A DNA stretch of 64,000 nucleotides from the NCBI RefSeq assembly GCF_013283745.1, contig NZ_JABSTZ010000001.1, positions 1,444,406-1,508,405 of the forward strand, read 5' to 3'. The notes under the pieces are model-generated. The model ran no database searches and was not told the origin of the DNA. It was given only the letters and a program-made list of their open reading frames with translations. The DNA comes from Aeromicrobium stalagmiti. Its GTDB lineage: Bacteria; Actinomycetota; Actinomycetes; Propionibacteriales; Nocardioidaceae. Position numbers and translations under genes: made by a program. This document shows positions 49,375-58,704 of the stretch, piece after piece; position 1 is the first letter of the stretch, and each line of letters begins with the position of its first letter.

Positions 49375-50062
49375 CGCGTGGCGGCAGCGGCTGGAGGCGG
49401 AGCCACCGGCCGAGGCGGTCGACCCCGGAGGGCGTGTCCTGGTGCTGTCGGCCCATCCCGACGACGAGGTGCTGGCCATCGGCTCGTGGTTGTCCCGGCA
49501 GCGGGATCGTGAGCTGGTCTTCGTCACCGCCACCGACGGCGAGGCGTCCCACCCCGGAAGCACCGCGATCACCCCGGACGAGCTTCGACTCCGCCGTCCG
49601 CGCGAGCTGGTGCACGCGTTGTCGCTCCTGGGTGTCGAGGACCCGCAGGTCGAGCGGCTGCAGCTGCCCGACGGCGGCCTGCACGACGAGCGCGAGCAGC
49701 TGCGTCGACGGCTGCGCCCCCTGGTCGCAGACGCTGACCTGGTCATCGCCCCGTTCGAGGCCGACGGGCACCCTGACCACGACGCCATGGGCGAGGTCGC
49801 CCTCGAGCTGACGGCGGGAGCGACCCCGCTGTGGCGCTACCCGGTCTGGACCTGGGCGTGGACCGTCCCTGACGACCAGTGGTGGTGGGGCGCGGTGCGC
49901 AGGCTCGACAGCACCACGTCCGACCGGGCGCGCAAGCGGCGTGCCCTCGCGGCCTTCGTGACGCAGGTCCAGCCGTTGAGTCCCGGGCCCGACGACCAGG
50001 CAGTCGTCGACGGGGCGCTCCTGCAGCACGCCATGTTCGCGCCCGAGGTCGTGATCGCATGA
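49367..50062 (+). CDS. PIG-L family deacetylase
   Basis: Product of 231 residues. The zinc site starts with VLVLSAHPDDEVLAIGSWLS (H-P-D-D) and ends with FEADGHPDHDAMGEVAL (H-P-D-H). PIG-L enzymes remove acetyl groups from N-acetylglucosamine-type substrates, e.g. in mycothiol synthesis (MshB, Mca) or natural products. The ATG is set by the overlap with the dehydrogenase-like gene. Its stop overlaps the ATG of the methyltransferase; in many actinobacteria these two activities occur in a single fused protein, which supports a shared pathway. Confidence 0.92.
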   Translation: MSDAWRQRLEAEPPAEAVDPGGRVLVLSAHPDDEVLAIGSWLSRQRDRELVFVTATDGEASHPGSTAITPDELRLRRPRELVHALSLLGVEDPQVERLQLPDGGLHDEREQLRRRLRPLVADADLVIAPFEADGHPDHDAMGEVALELTAGATPLWRYPVWTWAWTVPDDQWWWGAVRRLDSTTSDRARKRRALAAFVTQVQPLSPGPDDQAVVDGALLQHAMFAPEVVIA

Positions 50063-50619
50063 CCGCCGCCGAGTACTTCGAGCAGATGTACGCCGAGTCG
50101 AGCGATCCGTGGCAGCTGGCCGAGCGGGCCTACGAGCAGCGCAAGTACGCGCTGACGGTGGCGAGCCTGCCGCGCGACCGATATCGACGCGGCTTCGAGC
50201 CGGGCTGCTCGATCGGCGTGCTCACCGGGCTGCTGGCGCCTCGATGCGACGAGCTGATCTCGACCGATCCCGTCGCCGCCCCGTTGACGCTGGCGAGGCA
50301 ACGGGTCGGTGGGTCCCACGTCAGCCTTCGCCAAGCCGCCCTGCCTGACGACTGGCCGGCCGGGCCCCTCGACCTGGTCGTGCTGTCGGAGGTCCTCTAC
50401 TACCTGTCGGCCGCCGCCCGGGTGCAGGTGCTCGCCCACGTCATGAGCACGTTGGCTCCCGACGGGCACCTGGTGCTGGTGCACTGGCGCCACCGCTTCG
50501 AGGCGGCGACGTGCACCGGCGACGAGGCCCACGACGAGGTGGTGGCCTGCGAGGGTCTGGTCACCCTCGTGAAGCACGTCGAGCGTGACTTCCGGCTGGA
50601 GGTGCTCGGCCGTGGATGA
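50059..50619 (+). CDS. SAM-dependent methyltransferase (NodS-like)
   Basis: Product of 186 residues. It starts with AAEYFEQMYAESSDPWQLAE, the opening of the NodS-type N-methyltransferase family that acts on sugar amines. SAM motif I is RGFEPGCSIGVLTGLLAPR, and a later motif reads LDLVVLSEVLYYLSAAAR. NodS methylates the amine exposed by the deacetylase NodB; here a PIG-L deacetylase is encoded immediately upstream, which supports the same order of reactions. ATG overlaps the PIG-L stop (ATGA); the 3' end overlaps the glycosyltransferase start by 8 bases. Confidence 0.9.
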   Translation: MTAAEYFEQMYAESSDPWQLAERAYEQRKYALTVASLPRDRYRRGFEPGCSIGVLTGLLAPRCDELISTDPVAAPLTLARQRVGGSHVSLRQAALPDDWPAGPLDLVVLSEVLYYLSAAARVQVLAHVMSTLAPDGHLVLVHWRHRFEAATCTGDEAHDEVVACEGLVTLVKHVERDFRLEVLGRG

Positions 50620-51313
50620 GGTGCGCAGCATCGCCGTGGTCATCCCGGCCCGTGACGAGGAGGCATCCATCGCGCGCGCCGTCGCCTCGGTGCAGGTCGC
50701 TGCTGCGGGGGTCGGTGACCGGGTGCGGGTTGACACGATCGTGGTCGCCAACGGGTGCTCCGACGACACGGCCGGGGCAGCCCGCCGCGCCGGCGCCCAC
50801 GTGCTCGTCCACCCGAGACCGGGTGTCGGCGCGGCCCGGGCGGCGGGTGCCGACTGGGCCTGCCTCCGGTCGACGGATCCCCGATCACTGTGGTTGGCCT
50901 CGACCGACGCGGACAGCGTCGTCCCGCGGGACTGGTTGAGGGCGCAGCTCTCGCACGCCGCAGCAGGCGTCGACCTCGTGCTGGGGACGATCACGATGGC
51001 CGCTCGCGACCTCGTCGTCCACGACCACTGGCGTCGCGCCTACGAGGTGCGCCTGGCCGGAGGTTCGCACGGCCACGTCCACGGCGCCAACCTCGGCATC
51101 CGAGGCACCACCTACACGGTGGCCGGCGGGTTCCGCGCGATGGCGGTGCACGAGGACGTCGACCTGGTCCGTCGTGCGATCGACACGGGCGCCGTGGCGG
51201 CGTGGGTCGACGACCTCGCGGTGACGACCTCGGCGCGGCACCGTTCCCGGGTCGATGGCGGCGTGGCGTCCGACCTCGCTGCGTCCTGGGCAGCGGGGTG
51301 TGCGTCCGCCTGA
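50612..51313 (+). CDS. Family 2 glycosyltransferase
   Basis: Product of 233 residues, GT-A fold. VVIPARDEEASIARAVASVQ is the nucleotide-binding start, DTIVVANGCSDDTAGAARRA follows, LWLASTDADSVVPRDWLRAQ carries the D-x-D metal site, and GTTYTVAGGFRAMAVHEDVD carries the acceptor-side E-D motif. No membrane segments, so it is cytosolic. It probably adds a sugar in the pathway of the three upstream genes. The GTG lies 8 bases before the end of the methyltransferase gene with GGAGG upstream. Confidence 0.9.
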   Translation: MDEVRSIAVVIPARDEEASIARAVASVQVAAAGVGDRVRVDTIVVANGCSDDTAGAARRAGAHVLVHPRPGVGAARAAGADWACLRSTDPRSLWLASTDADSVVPRDWLRAQLSHAAAGVDLVLGTITMAARDLVVHDHWRRAYEVRLAGGSHGHVHGANLGIRGTTYTVAGGFRAMAVHEDVDLVRRAIDTGAVAAWVDDLAVTTSARHRSRVDGGVASDLAASWAAGCASA

Positions 51314-51349
51314 GAGCGCGGTGCGACTCGTCGCTCACGGGTGCTAGAT

Positions 51350-51512
51350 TGCGACAGCCAGTCAACTCAGCGATGAGCCAGGGAACCCGGTGAGAGTCCG
51401 GGACTGACGCGCAGCGGTAAGGGCGACGGGCGGAGCACGAGGCCACTGGATCGCGAGGTCCGGGAAGGCGCGCCGTCCGGTTGACCCCGAGTCCGAAGAC
51501 CTGCTGGCCGCA
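51350..51512 (+). ncRNA. Cobalamin riboswitch
   Basis: Conserved parts appear in order: GCCAGGGAACCCGGTGAGAG, TCCGGGACTGACGCGCAGCG with GTAAGG, GCCACTGG, and GAGTCCGAAGACCTGCTGGC, the last being the B12-box-like end. A hairpin CGCAGAC/GTCTGCG (51509-51526) follows and may be the expression platform. It sits 66 bases before btuF and should switch the B12 uptake operon off when adenosylcobalamin is present. Boundaries are approximate. Confidence 0.93.
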
Positions 51513-51577
51513 GACACCCGTCTGCGTCACCCGCTCACCAGGCTTCGCGCACGAGCCTCCGGACTCGAGAGAGACCC

Positions 51578-52591
51578 ATGACGTCGACCCGTCGTACCTT
51601 GCTGACCCCTGCCCGTCTGACTCCCACCGTGCTGTCCCTCGCCGCGCTCTGCCTGTCGGCGTGCGCCGGAGCGCCGGAGCCCACCGCTGCCGCCGCCGAG
51701 GACCGATCCGGATATCCGGTGAAGGTCACGAGCTGCGGCTTCACCTCGACGATCACGTCGCGGCCGCAGCGCGCCGTGACGATGAACCAGGGTGCCACCG
51801 AGGTGGCCCTCGCCCTGGGGGTGGAGGACCAGCTGGCCGGCACGGCCTATCTCGACGACTCCGTGCCGAAGCGGTGGCAGGAGGCGTACGACTCGGTGCC
51901 GGTGCTGTCGAAGGATTACCCGGACCACGAGAGCCTGCTCGCGACGAAGCCCGACTTCGTCTACGGCTCCTACGCCAGTGCCTTCGACCGTGAGGCCGCC
52001 GGCGCGCAGTCCGAGCTCGCCGATCTCGGCATCGGGTCGTTGACCTCGCTGTTCGGCTGCGCCGACAACACGCCGAGCGAGGACGTCTCGTTCGAGGCGG
52101 TCTGGAGGGAGATCGAGCTCGTCGGCGACGTCTTCGGCGTCCCCGACCGGGCCTCGCGGATCAGCACCGACCAGCAGGAGCAGCTCGCGGCTCTCGAACG
52201 GGACCGGGTCGGCGAGGGGCTCGACGTCTTCTGGTTCGACTCCGGTGACAAGACCGCCTTCGCCGGCGCGGGCGAAGGAGGACCCCAGCTGATCCTCGAC
52301 GCGGAGGGGGCGACCAACGTGTTCGCCGACCTGAGGGGCGGTTGGGCCGACGTCAGCTGGGAGAAGGTCGTCGCCACCGACCCGGACGTCATCGTGCTGG
52401 CCGACGCCAGCTGGTCGTCCGCCGCCGACAAGATCGCCTTCCTGCAGAAGGACCCCGTGCTGAGCACGCTCGACGCGGTCCGTGACGAGCGGTTCGTGGT
52501 GCTGCCGTTCTCCGAGACGACGCCCGGCGTGCGACTGGCCGACGGGGCGCAGGCAGTCGCCGACGGTCTCGCGACGCTCGACCGCGGCTGA
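51578..52591 (+). CDS. btuF: Cobalamin ABC transporter substrate-binding lipoprotein
   Basis: Product of 337 residues. Lipoprotein signal ending in ALCLSAC (about residue 29). The mature part is a class III periplasmic-binding fold: VTMNQGATEVALALGVEDQL, a central helix and KVVATDPDVIVLADASWSSA. Position right after the cobalamin riboswitch and before permease and ATPase genes assigns it to B12 (or cobinamide) capture. GAGAGA precedes the ATG. Its stop overlaps the permease ATG (TGATG). Confidence 0.88.
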   Translation: MTSTRRTLLTPARLTPTVLSLAALCLSACAGAPEPTAAAAEDRSGYPVKVTSCGFTSTITSRPQRAVTMNQGATEVALALGVEDQLAGTAYLDDSVPKRWQEAYDSVPVLSKDYPDHESLLATKPDFVYGSYASAFDREAAGAQSELADLGIGSLTSLFGCADNTPSEDVSFEAVWREIELVGDVFGVPDRASRISTDQQEQLAALERDRVGEGLDVFWFDSGDKTAFAGAGEGGPQLILDAEGATNVFADLRGGWADVSWEKVVATDPDVIVLADASWSSAADKIAFLQKDPVLSTLDAVRDERFVVLPFSETTPGVRLADGAQAVADGLATLDRG

Positions 52592-53648
52592 TGCACCAGC
52601 TGCAGGCACCGCCGCGGCCGGCGCAGCGGTCCGGCGCCGTCGTCCCGATCGCGCTGCTCTCGCTGGTGCTCGTCGCGACGATGGTCGTGGCCCTGGGCAT
52701 CGGGGCCGTCTCGGTCCCCGTCGGCACGGTGGCCGAGGTCGTCCTCCGCCGGCTGGGAGCTGGGATCGACGTCGACCTGCTCGACGACCAGATCGTCTGG
52801 CAGCTGCGGATGCCGCGCGTGCTGGCCGCTGCCGCGACCGGTGCGGGCCTGGCGATCTGCGGCGCGGTGCTGCAGTCGTTGACCCGCAACGACCTCGCCG
52901 ACCCCTATCTGCTGGGCATCTCCGGGGGAGCCGCGGTGGGCGCGGTCAGCGTGATCGTCCTGGGCGTCAGCGTGGCCGGTCTCGTCTCCGCCACGATGCT
53001 GACCGTCGGCGCCTTCGCCGGTGCGCTGGTCGCCCTCGCGCTCGTGCTCCTGCTCGCGACGGGGCGCACCGGCACCCTGCCGCCGGGACGCACGGTGCTC
53101 GCCGGCGTGGCGGTGGGCCAGATCTGCGCCGCCTACACGTCGTTCGTCGTCATCATGAGCGGCGACCACGACGCTGCCCGGCGGGTCCTCAGCTGGACGC
53201 TGGGCTCACTGGCCGGCGTGCGGTGGGGCTCGGCGACGTTCCTGTGCGTCGTCGCGCTGCTCGCGGTGGTGCTGATCATGGCGTTCGCGTCCGACCTCGA
53301 CGCCTTCGCGTTCGGGGAGGCGTCGGCGGGCTCGCTGGGCGTCTCGATCGCGGCCACGCGGTGGACCCTGCTGGTCGGCACCGCCCTGCTGACGGCCTCG
53401 CTCGTCGCGTTCACGGGAGCCATCGGGTTCGTCGGGCTCGTCGTGCCACACGTCGTGCGCATCGTCTGGGGCCCGCTGCACCGCCGGCTCCTGCCGTTGA
53501 GCGCTGTGGCCGGCGCCATCCTCCTGGTGTGGGCCGACACGATCGCCCGGTCCCTGGTGACCGGTCAGGAGATCCCGATCGGTGTCGTCACGGCCGTGAT
53601 CGGTGCCCCGGTGTTCGCCTGGCTGCTGCGACGTGACGGGCGGCAGGC

Positions 53649-53652
<4 letters not shown>
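52591..53652 (+). CDS. btuC: Cobalamin ABC transporter permease (FecCD family)
   Basis: Product of 353 residues with about ten transmembrane helices. FecCD signatures are QIVWQLRMPRVLAAAATGAG, GAVLQSLTRNDLADPYLLGI, SGGAAVGAV, and the ATPase-contact region SLGVSIAATRW with GFVGLVVPHVVRIVWGP. It forms a homodimer with two BtuD ATPases. The start overlaps the btuF stop; the stop overlaps the btuD ATG (ATGA). Confidence 0.92.
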
Positions 53653-54406
<754 letters not shown>

Positions 54407-54410
<4 letters not shown>

Positions 54411-55036
54411 GCGCGATCGTCCACGTCGGGATGTCCGTCCGCGAGGCCAACCAGCGCGACGTCCTGCACCGGCGCGCGGAGGCTGCGGGTGCCTCCCTCG
54501 CGTTCCTCCAGCACGGCGAGCCCTCGCTGGTGGCCGAGCTGGACCGGCTGGCCGACGCCGGGGTCGACTCGATCCGCCTCGAGCCGGTCGTGGTGGGCGG
54601 CCGCTCGCCGGCGCGGTCGTGGCTGCGGCGGGTCGCGGGGCACTGGCTGCGTGCCGGCGACCGGCGCGCGACGATCCTCGTCGGCGACAGCGAGGTGACC
54701 GGACGGGAGGCCGGCCTCACGTCACCTGCGTGGCAGGAGGTGCCGTCCCACACGCGACACCTGCTGGTGTGCCGGGGGCCGCGCTGCCAGGCGCAGGGCG
54801 CCGACGCGACAGCAGCGGCCGTCGACGACGCGTTGGGAGATCTCGGTCTGGGCGACGACGACGTGCTGGTCACCCAGACCGGCTGCCTGTTCCCGTGCAA
54901 CAACGCCCCGGTGCTGGTCGTGCACCCCGACGACACCTGGTTCGGCCGGGTCGACGCCGACGAGGCGCGCCGCATCGTGGTCGATCACGTGGTCGGCGGC
55001 CAGGATCCCGGCGACCACGTGCTGCCCCGGCGATGA
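54407..55036 (+). CDS. CbiX-like domain fused to 2Fe-2S ferredoxin
   Basis: Product of 209 residues. The N-terminal about 115 residues resemble a sirohydrochlorin-chelatase-like (CbiX) fold (IVHVGMSVREANQRDVLHRR, FLQHGEPSLVAELDRLADAG, IRLEPVVVGGRSPARSWLRR). The C-terminal part is a thioredoxin-like ferredoxin: HLLVCRGPRCQAQGADATAA (C-x4-C) and VLVTQTGCLFPCNNAPVLVV (C-x3-C). It is the last gene of the riboswitch-controlled unit (GTG overlaps the btuD stop), so a role in cobalamin or corrinoid remodelling is likely. The catalytic histidines of true chelatases are not all evident. Confidence 0.8.
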
Positions 55037-55108
55037 CCTGGCGCCGTCCCTCACGGCCCGATGACCGCAGGGACGGCGCCTGCGGCGCCCGACCGATACG
55101 CTGACGTC

Positions 55109-56134
55109 GTGGTCTATCGCGCCTTCTTCGACGCCGTCTTCCGCTCGATGGATCCCGAGAAGGCGCACGAGCGCGGTTTCGCCGCGATCCGCGCCGGTCG
55201 GCCGGTCACTCGGGTGGTGTTCCCGCAGACCCACGCTCCCCGCACCGTCATGGGCGTGGAGTTCCCGAACGCGTTCGGCCTCGCCGCCGGTTTCGACAAG
55301 AACGCCCACGCCGTCCCGGGACTCCTGGCGCTGGGCTTCGGCCACGTCGAGATCGGCACCGTCACGGCCCGGGCGCAGCCCGGCAACCCCCGGCCGCGCC
55401 TGTTCCGCCTGGTCGAGGATCGCGCGATCATCAACCGGATGGGCTTCAACAACGTCGGCGCGGCGGAGGTCGCCTCCCGCCTGCACCGGCTGCGCCGCAC
55501 GAAGGTCGGCCGCGCCGCCGTCATCGGCGTCAACATCGGCAAGACCAAGGCCACCGCGCCGCAGGACGCCGTGGCCGACTACGTCGAGAGCGCTCGGCTG
55601 CTGACGCCCTACGCGAGCTATCTCGTGGTCAACGTGTCGTCGCCCAACACCCCGGGCCTGCGCGACCTGCAGGCCGTCGACGAGCTGCGTCCGCTGCTCG
55701 CCGCGGTCAAGGAGGTCGCCGACCGCAACCCGTCGAGGCGGGTGCCGCTCGTCGTCAAGATCGCGCCCGACCTCGCCGACGCCGACGTGGACGCCGTCGC
55801 CGACCTCGCGCTGGAGCTGGGCCTCGACGGCATCAGTGCCACCAACACGACGATCGCCCGGCCCGACTCGCTGCTCACCGCCCGGGCGACGATCGACGCC
55901 GCGGGAGCCGGGGGACTCTCCGGTCCGGTGCTCGGCGAGCGGGCGACCGAGGTGCTCGTCCGTCTCCGTGCGCGGGTCGGCGACCGGCTCGCGATCATCG
56001 CGGTCGGCGGCGTCACGACTCCCGACGACGTCCGTGCCCGCCTCGCCGCGGGAGCCGACCTCGTGCAGGGCTACACGGGCTTCATCTACGAGGGACCGGC
56101 GTGGCCGTCCCGCCTCGCTGCGGCCTCGGCGTGA
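55109..56134 (+). CDS. pyrD: Dihydroorotate dehydrogenase (quinone), class 2
   Basis: Product of 341 residues. Class 2 features: N-terminal membrane helix region [86 protein letters not shown] (catalytic serine), [14 protein letters not shown], and [20 protein letters not shown] with [14 protein letters not shown]. It oxidises dihydroorotate with quinone in pyrimidine synthesis. The GTG is preferred because TACGCT ends 6 bases before it (leaderless type) and family members begin near Y-R-x-x-F. Confidence 0.95.
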   Translation: MVYRAFFDAVFRSMDPEKAHERGFAAIRAGRPVTRVVFPQTHAPRTVMGVEFPNAFGLAAGFDKNAHAVPGLLALGFGHVEIGTVTARAQPGNPRPRLFRLVEDRAIINRMGFNNVGAAEVASRLHRLRRTKVGRAAVIGVNIGKTKATAPQDAVADYVESARLLTPYASYLVVNVSSPNTPGLRDLQAVDELRPLLAAVKEVADRNPSRRVPLVVKIAPDLADADVDAVADLALELGLDGISATNTTIARPDSLLTARATIDAAGAGGLSGPVLGERATEVLVRLRARVGDRLAIIAVGGVTTPDDVRARLAAGADLVQGYTGFIYEGPAWPSRLAAASA

Positions 56135-56249
56135 GCCGATGTCGGCCGTCTTTGCAGCCTCTGCGAGCCCGCGTCGATGCCGCCCTCACGACAGGGGCAC
56201 CCCCGATTTCACTTCCCGGCGACGGCCCGGTATCTTTGACTGTCGGCTT

Positions 56250-56322
56250 GCCCCTTTAGCTCAGTCGGCAGAGCGTTTCCATGGTAAGGAAAAGGTCTAC
56301 GGTTCGATTCCGTAAAGGGGCT
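56250..56322 (+). tRNA. tRNA-Thr (GGT)
   Basis: A 73-base cloverleaf. Acceptor GCCCCTT/AAGGGGC, anticodon stem TTTCC/GGAAA with loop ATGGTAA and anticodon GGT (56283-56285), T-arm TACGGTTCGATTCCGTA. Discriminator T. No encoded CCA. Confidence 0.95.
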
Positions 56323-56349
56323 CTGGACTCGCAACACGAAGAGTCCGTC

Positions 56350-56371
56350 GGGCATGAGGCATCTCATGCCC
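56350..56371. other. Hairpin between tRNA-Thr and tRNA-Met
   Basis: Perfect 9-bp stem GGGCATGAG/CTCATGCCC with loop GCAT. It may be a processing signal of a joint tRNA transcript or a terminator after tRNA-Thr. Confidence 0.7.
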
Positions 56372-56373
56372 GC

Positions 56374-56447
56374 GGCTGGGTAGCTCAGGTGGTTAGAGCA
56401 CACGACTCATAATCGTGGTGTCGCGGGTTCGAGTCCCGCCCCAGCTA
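56374..56447 (+). tRNA. tRNA-Met (CAT), elongator type
   Basis: A 74-base cloverleaf. Acceptor GGCTGGG with CCCAGCT (first pair G-T), anticodon stem ACGAC/ATCGT region with loop CTCATAA and anticodon CAT (56408-56410), T-arm GCGGGTTCGAGTCCCGC. The first base pair can form as G-U, unlike the C-A mismatch of initiator tRNA. Confidence 0.93.
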
Positions 56448-56501
56448 CCGCACGACTGCACAGGCAAGACCCCAGCATCATCGATTAGAAGAGGCACCCT
56501 C

Positions 56502-56672
56502 GTGGCCAGCAAGAGCTCAGACGTTCGCCCCAAGATCACCTTGGCCTGCACCGAGTGCAAGGAGCGCAACTACATCACGAAGAAGAACCGTCGCAACGAT
56601 CCCGATCGTATGGACCTCAAGAAGTTCTGCCCGCGCTGCAAGACCCACCAGACGCACCGCGAGACGCGCTGA
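56502..56672 (+). CDS. rpmG: 50S ribosomal protein L33
   Basis: Product of 56 residues, the normal size. It has both zinc-ribbon cysteine pairs ([16 protein letters not shown] and [15 protein letters not shown]), the C+ zinc-binding form. The GTG start is set by GAAGAGG upstream and the typical [19 protein letters not shown] beginning. It follows two tRNA genes and is followed by a strong terminator. Confidence 0.97.
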   Translation: MASKSSDVRPKITLACTECKERNYITKKNRRNDPDRMDLKKFCPRCKTHQTHRETR

Positions 56673-56691
56673 ACCCAGCACTTCGTACGAC

Positions 56692-56720
56692 GGCTCCCAC
56701 GGCTCCGGCCGGTGGGAGCC
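56692..56720 (+). terminator. Terminator after rpmG
   Basis: GGCTCCCAC (56692-56700) pairs with GTGGGAGCC (56712-56720); flanking ACGA/TCGT extends the stem across one mismatch. It lies 19 bases after the stop. Confidence 0.85.
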
Positions 56721-56761
56721 TTCGTCATTCCCGGGCGGAGTCCACTGCTAGCGTCGCGGCC

Positions 56762-57781
56762 ATGGACCTCGCGGAGATGACGACGCTGCGTCTGGGTGGC
56801 CCCGCGCGGGCCGTGATCGAAGCGACCACCGAGGAGCACCTCGTCGACGTCGTCCGCATCGCCGACGAGGGCGGCGACCCGGTGCTCCTCGTGGCCGGCG
56901 GCAGCAACCTCGTCGTGTCCGACGAAGGGGTCGTCGGCACCGTCGTGCGGGTGCTGACCCGTGGCGTGACCGTCGACGCCGACGCGTGCAGCGGCGCCAT
57001 GGTGACGGTCGCCGCGGGGGAGCCGTGGGACGCCTTCGTCGCCCGGGCCGTCGACGAGGGCTGGATCGGCATCGAGGCGCTCTCGGGCATTCCCGGCTCC
57101 ACCGGCGCCACGCCCGTCCAGAACGTCGGGGCCTACGGCCAGGAGGTGTCGCAGACCATCGCGTCGGTCCGCACCTACGACCGCTACGACCGACGCATCC
57201 GCACCTTCGCCGCGGCCGACTGCGGCTTCGCCTACCGGCACAGCCGGTTCAAGGCCGAGCCGCAGCGTCACGTGGTCCTGTCGGTGACGTTCCAGCTCGC
57301 GCTGGGCGACCTGGGAGTCCCGGTCGCCTACGCAGAGCTCGCCCGCACGCTGGGCGTCGAGGTCGGCGGACGTGCTCCTGCCACGGCGGTCCGCGAGGCG
57401 GTGCTCGGGCTGCGTCGTGGCAAGGGCATGGTGCTCGACCCCGCTGACCACGACACGTGGAGCGCCGGCTCGTTCTTCACCAACCCGCTGCTGACGCCCG
57501 AGCAGGCGGCGTCCCTGCCCGCCGAGGCGCCCCGCTTCGACCAGCCCGACGGCACGGTCAAGACGAGCGCCGCGTGGCTGATCGACCACGCGGGCTTCGC
57601 CAAGGGCCACGGCACGTCGGCGGTCTCGCTGTCGACCAAGCACACGCTCGCGCTGACCAACCGGGGCAGCGGCACGACCGCGCAGCTGCTCGACCTCGCC
57701 CGCGAGGTGCGTGACGGCGTCCGCGCCGCCTACGGCATCACCCTCGTCAACGAGCCGGTGCTCGTCGGCTGCTCCCTCTAG
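56762..57781 (+). CDS. murB: UDP-N-acetylenolpyruvoylglucosamine reductase
   Basis: Product of 339 residues, type I MurB. FAD-binding LLVAGGSNLVVSDEGVVGTV, GIEALSGIPGSTGATPVQNV with AYGQEVSQTI, the active-site serine region WSAGSFFTNPLL, and the C-terminal glutamate in VNEPVLVG. It reduces UDP-GlcNAc-enolpyruvate to UDP-MurNAc with NADPH in cell-wall synthesis. The ATG lies 9 bases after TAGCGT, so the message may be leaderless. Its stop overlaps the convergent DUF4190 gene by 4 bases. Confidence 0.96.
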   Translation: MDLAEMTTLRLGGPARAVIEATTEEHLVDVVRIADEGGDPVLLVAGGSNLVVSDEGVVGTVVRVLTRGVTVDADACSGAMVTVAAGEPWDAFVARAVDEGWIGIEALSGIPGSTGATPVQNVGAYGQEVSQTIASVRTYDRYDRRIRTFAAADCGFAYRHSRFKAEPQRHVVLSVTFQLALGDLGVPVAYAELARTLGVEVGGRAPATAVREAVLGLRRGKGMVLDPADHDTWSAGSFFTNPLLTPEQAASLPAEAPRFDQPDGTVKTSAAWLIDHAGFAKGHGTSAVSLSTKHTLALTNRGSGTTAQLLDLAREVRDGVRAAYGITLVNEPVLVGCSL

Positions 57782-58362
57782 TCGGACGAGGTCGCGGCCG
57801 CCCGGACCACGGTGGCGAGGGCGTCCACGGAGTCGGTGCGCGAGCCGCTGCTCGAGTCGTCACCCCAGAAGTCGTCGACCGTGAACGAGAGCACCACGAT
57901 CAGCGTGATGACGGCCAGGACGAGGGTCAGCAGGACCGTGCCGATGATGCCGAGCACGAAGCCGGCCTTGGCCTCGCTGCGGCCGGAGAGCTGACCCTGG
58001 CTCGCGTCGATGTCCCGCATCGCGCGTCGCCCCTGGAACCAGGCGAAGGGCGCCACGAGCAGCGGCAGGCCGTAGCAGAGCATCCCCCCGCCGACCCCGA
58101 CGATGCCCAGCACCATCGCGGTCGTGGCCTGCGGATGCTTGGGCGCCTGCGGACCGTACGCCGGGTAGCCGTAGCCGGGCGGGGGCGGATAGCCCGGTGG
58201 GTAGGAGCCGGGCTGCGGGGGATAGCCCGGTGGGTAGCCGTATCCGGAGGGCGGCACCGACGAGCCCGGCGGCGGGTACGACGAGGCGGGCGGCGGGTAG
58301 GCGGAGCCCCAGTTGGGCTGCTGCGGTTCCTCCGACGGGTACTTCGGTGCGTCGTCGCTCAT
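57778..58362 (-). CDS. DUF4190 membrane protein with Pro/Tyr/Gly-rich N-terminus
   Basis: Product of 194 residues. Residues 1-72 are repeats of PPxYPPG type (YPPGYPPQPGSYPPGYPPPP), cytosolic and disordered. Two transmembrane helices follow with the DUF4190 pattern ATTAMVLGIVGVGGGMLCYG, an intervening PFAWFQGRRAMRDIDASQG, and KAGFVLGIIGTVLLTLVLAV. Function unknown; members often sit near cell-envelope genes. It lies convergent to murB and downstream of the second DUF4190 gene on the same strand. Confidence 0.85.
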   Translation of the reverse strand: MSDDAPKYPSEEPQQPNWGSAYPPPASSYPPPGSSVPPSGYGYPPGYPPQPGSYPPGYPPPPGYGYPAYGPQAPKHPQATTAMVLGIVGVGGGMLCYGLPLLVAPFAWFQGRRAMRDIDASQGQLSGRSEAKAGFVLGIIGTVLLTLVLAVITLIVVLSFTVDDFWGDDSSSGSRTDSVDALATVVRAAATSSD

Positions 58363-58389
58363 GCGCCCAGCCTTCCACAGCCGGGTCGG

Positions 58390-58704
58390 TCAGGAGCCGT
58401 AGCCGGAGTCGTAGGCGTTGACGACCAGCTGGCCGGCGACGCCGACGGCCAGCCCGAGCAGCAGCAGGAGCAGCAGGGCGCTCGCGATCATGCCGAGGAT
58501 CATCCCGGCCCGCGCCTCGCCGGCTCCTGACCAGCGGGTCGGCTCTCGCTGCGCCTCGCGGCGGGCCGAGGCGCCGAGGTACCACGCGAGCGGTCCCATG
58601 ACGACCGGCACGACGACGATGATGCCGACCAGGCTCACGATCCCGATGACGAGCGAGGCGGTCGCTCCCGGTGCCTTGGGCGCCGGCGGGTGGAACACCG
58701 TCAC
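58390..58704 (-). CDS. DUF4190 membrane protein, short form
   Basis: Product of 104 residues. It has the same two-helix DUF4190 core as the next gene (ATASLVIGIVSLVGIIVVVP, GPLAWYLGASARREAQREPT, ARAGMILGMIASALLLLLLL) without the Pro-rich N-terminus. The GTG overlaps the stop of the adenosine deaminase gene (GTGA), so it is translated from that transcript. A longer in-frame reading into the deaminase gene is rejected for this reason. Confidence 0.8.
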   Translation of the reverse strand: MTVFHPPAPKAPGATASLVIGIVSLVGIIVVVPVVMGPLAWYLGASARREAQREPTRWSGAGEARAGMILGMIASALLLLLLLGLAVGVAGQLVVNAYDSGYGS

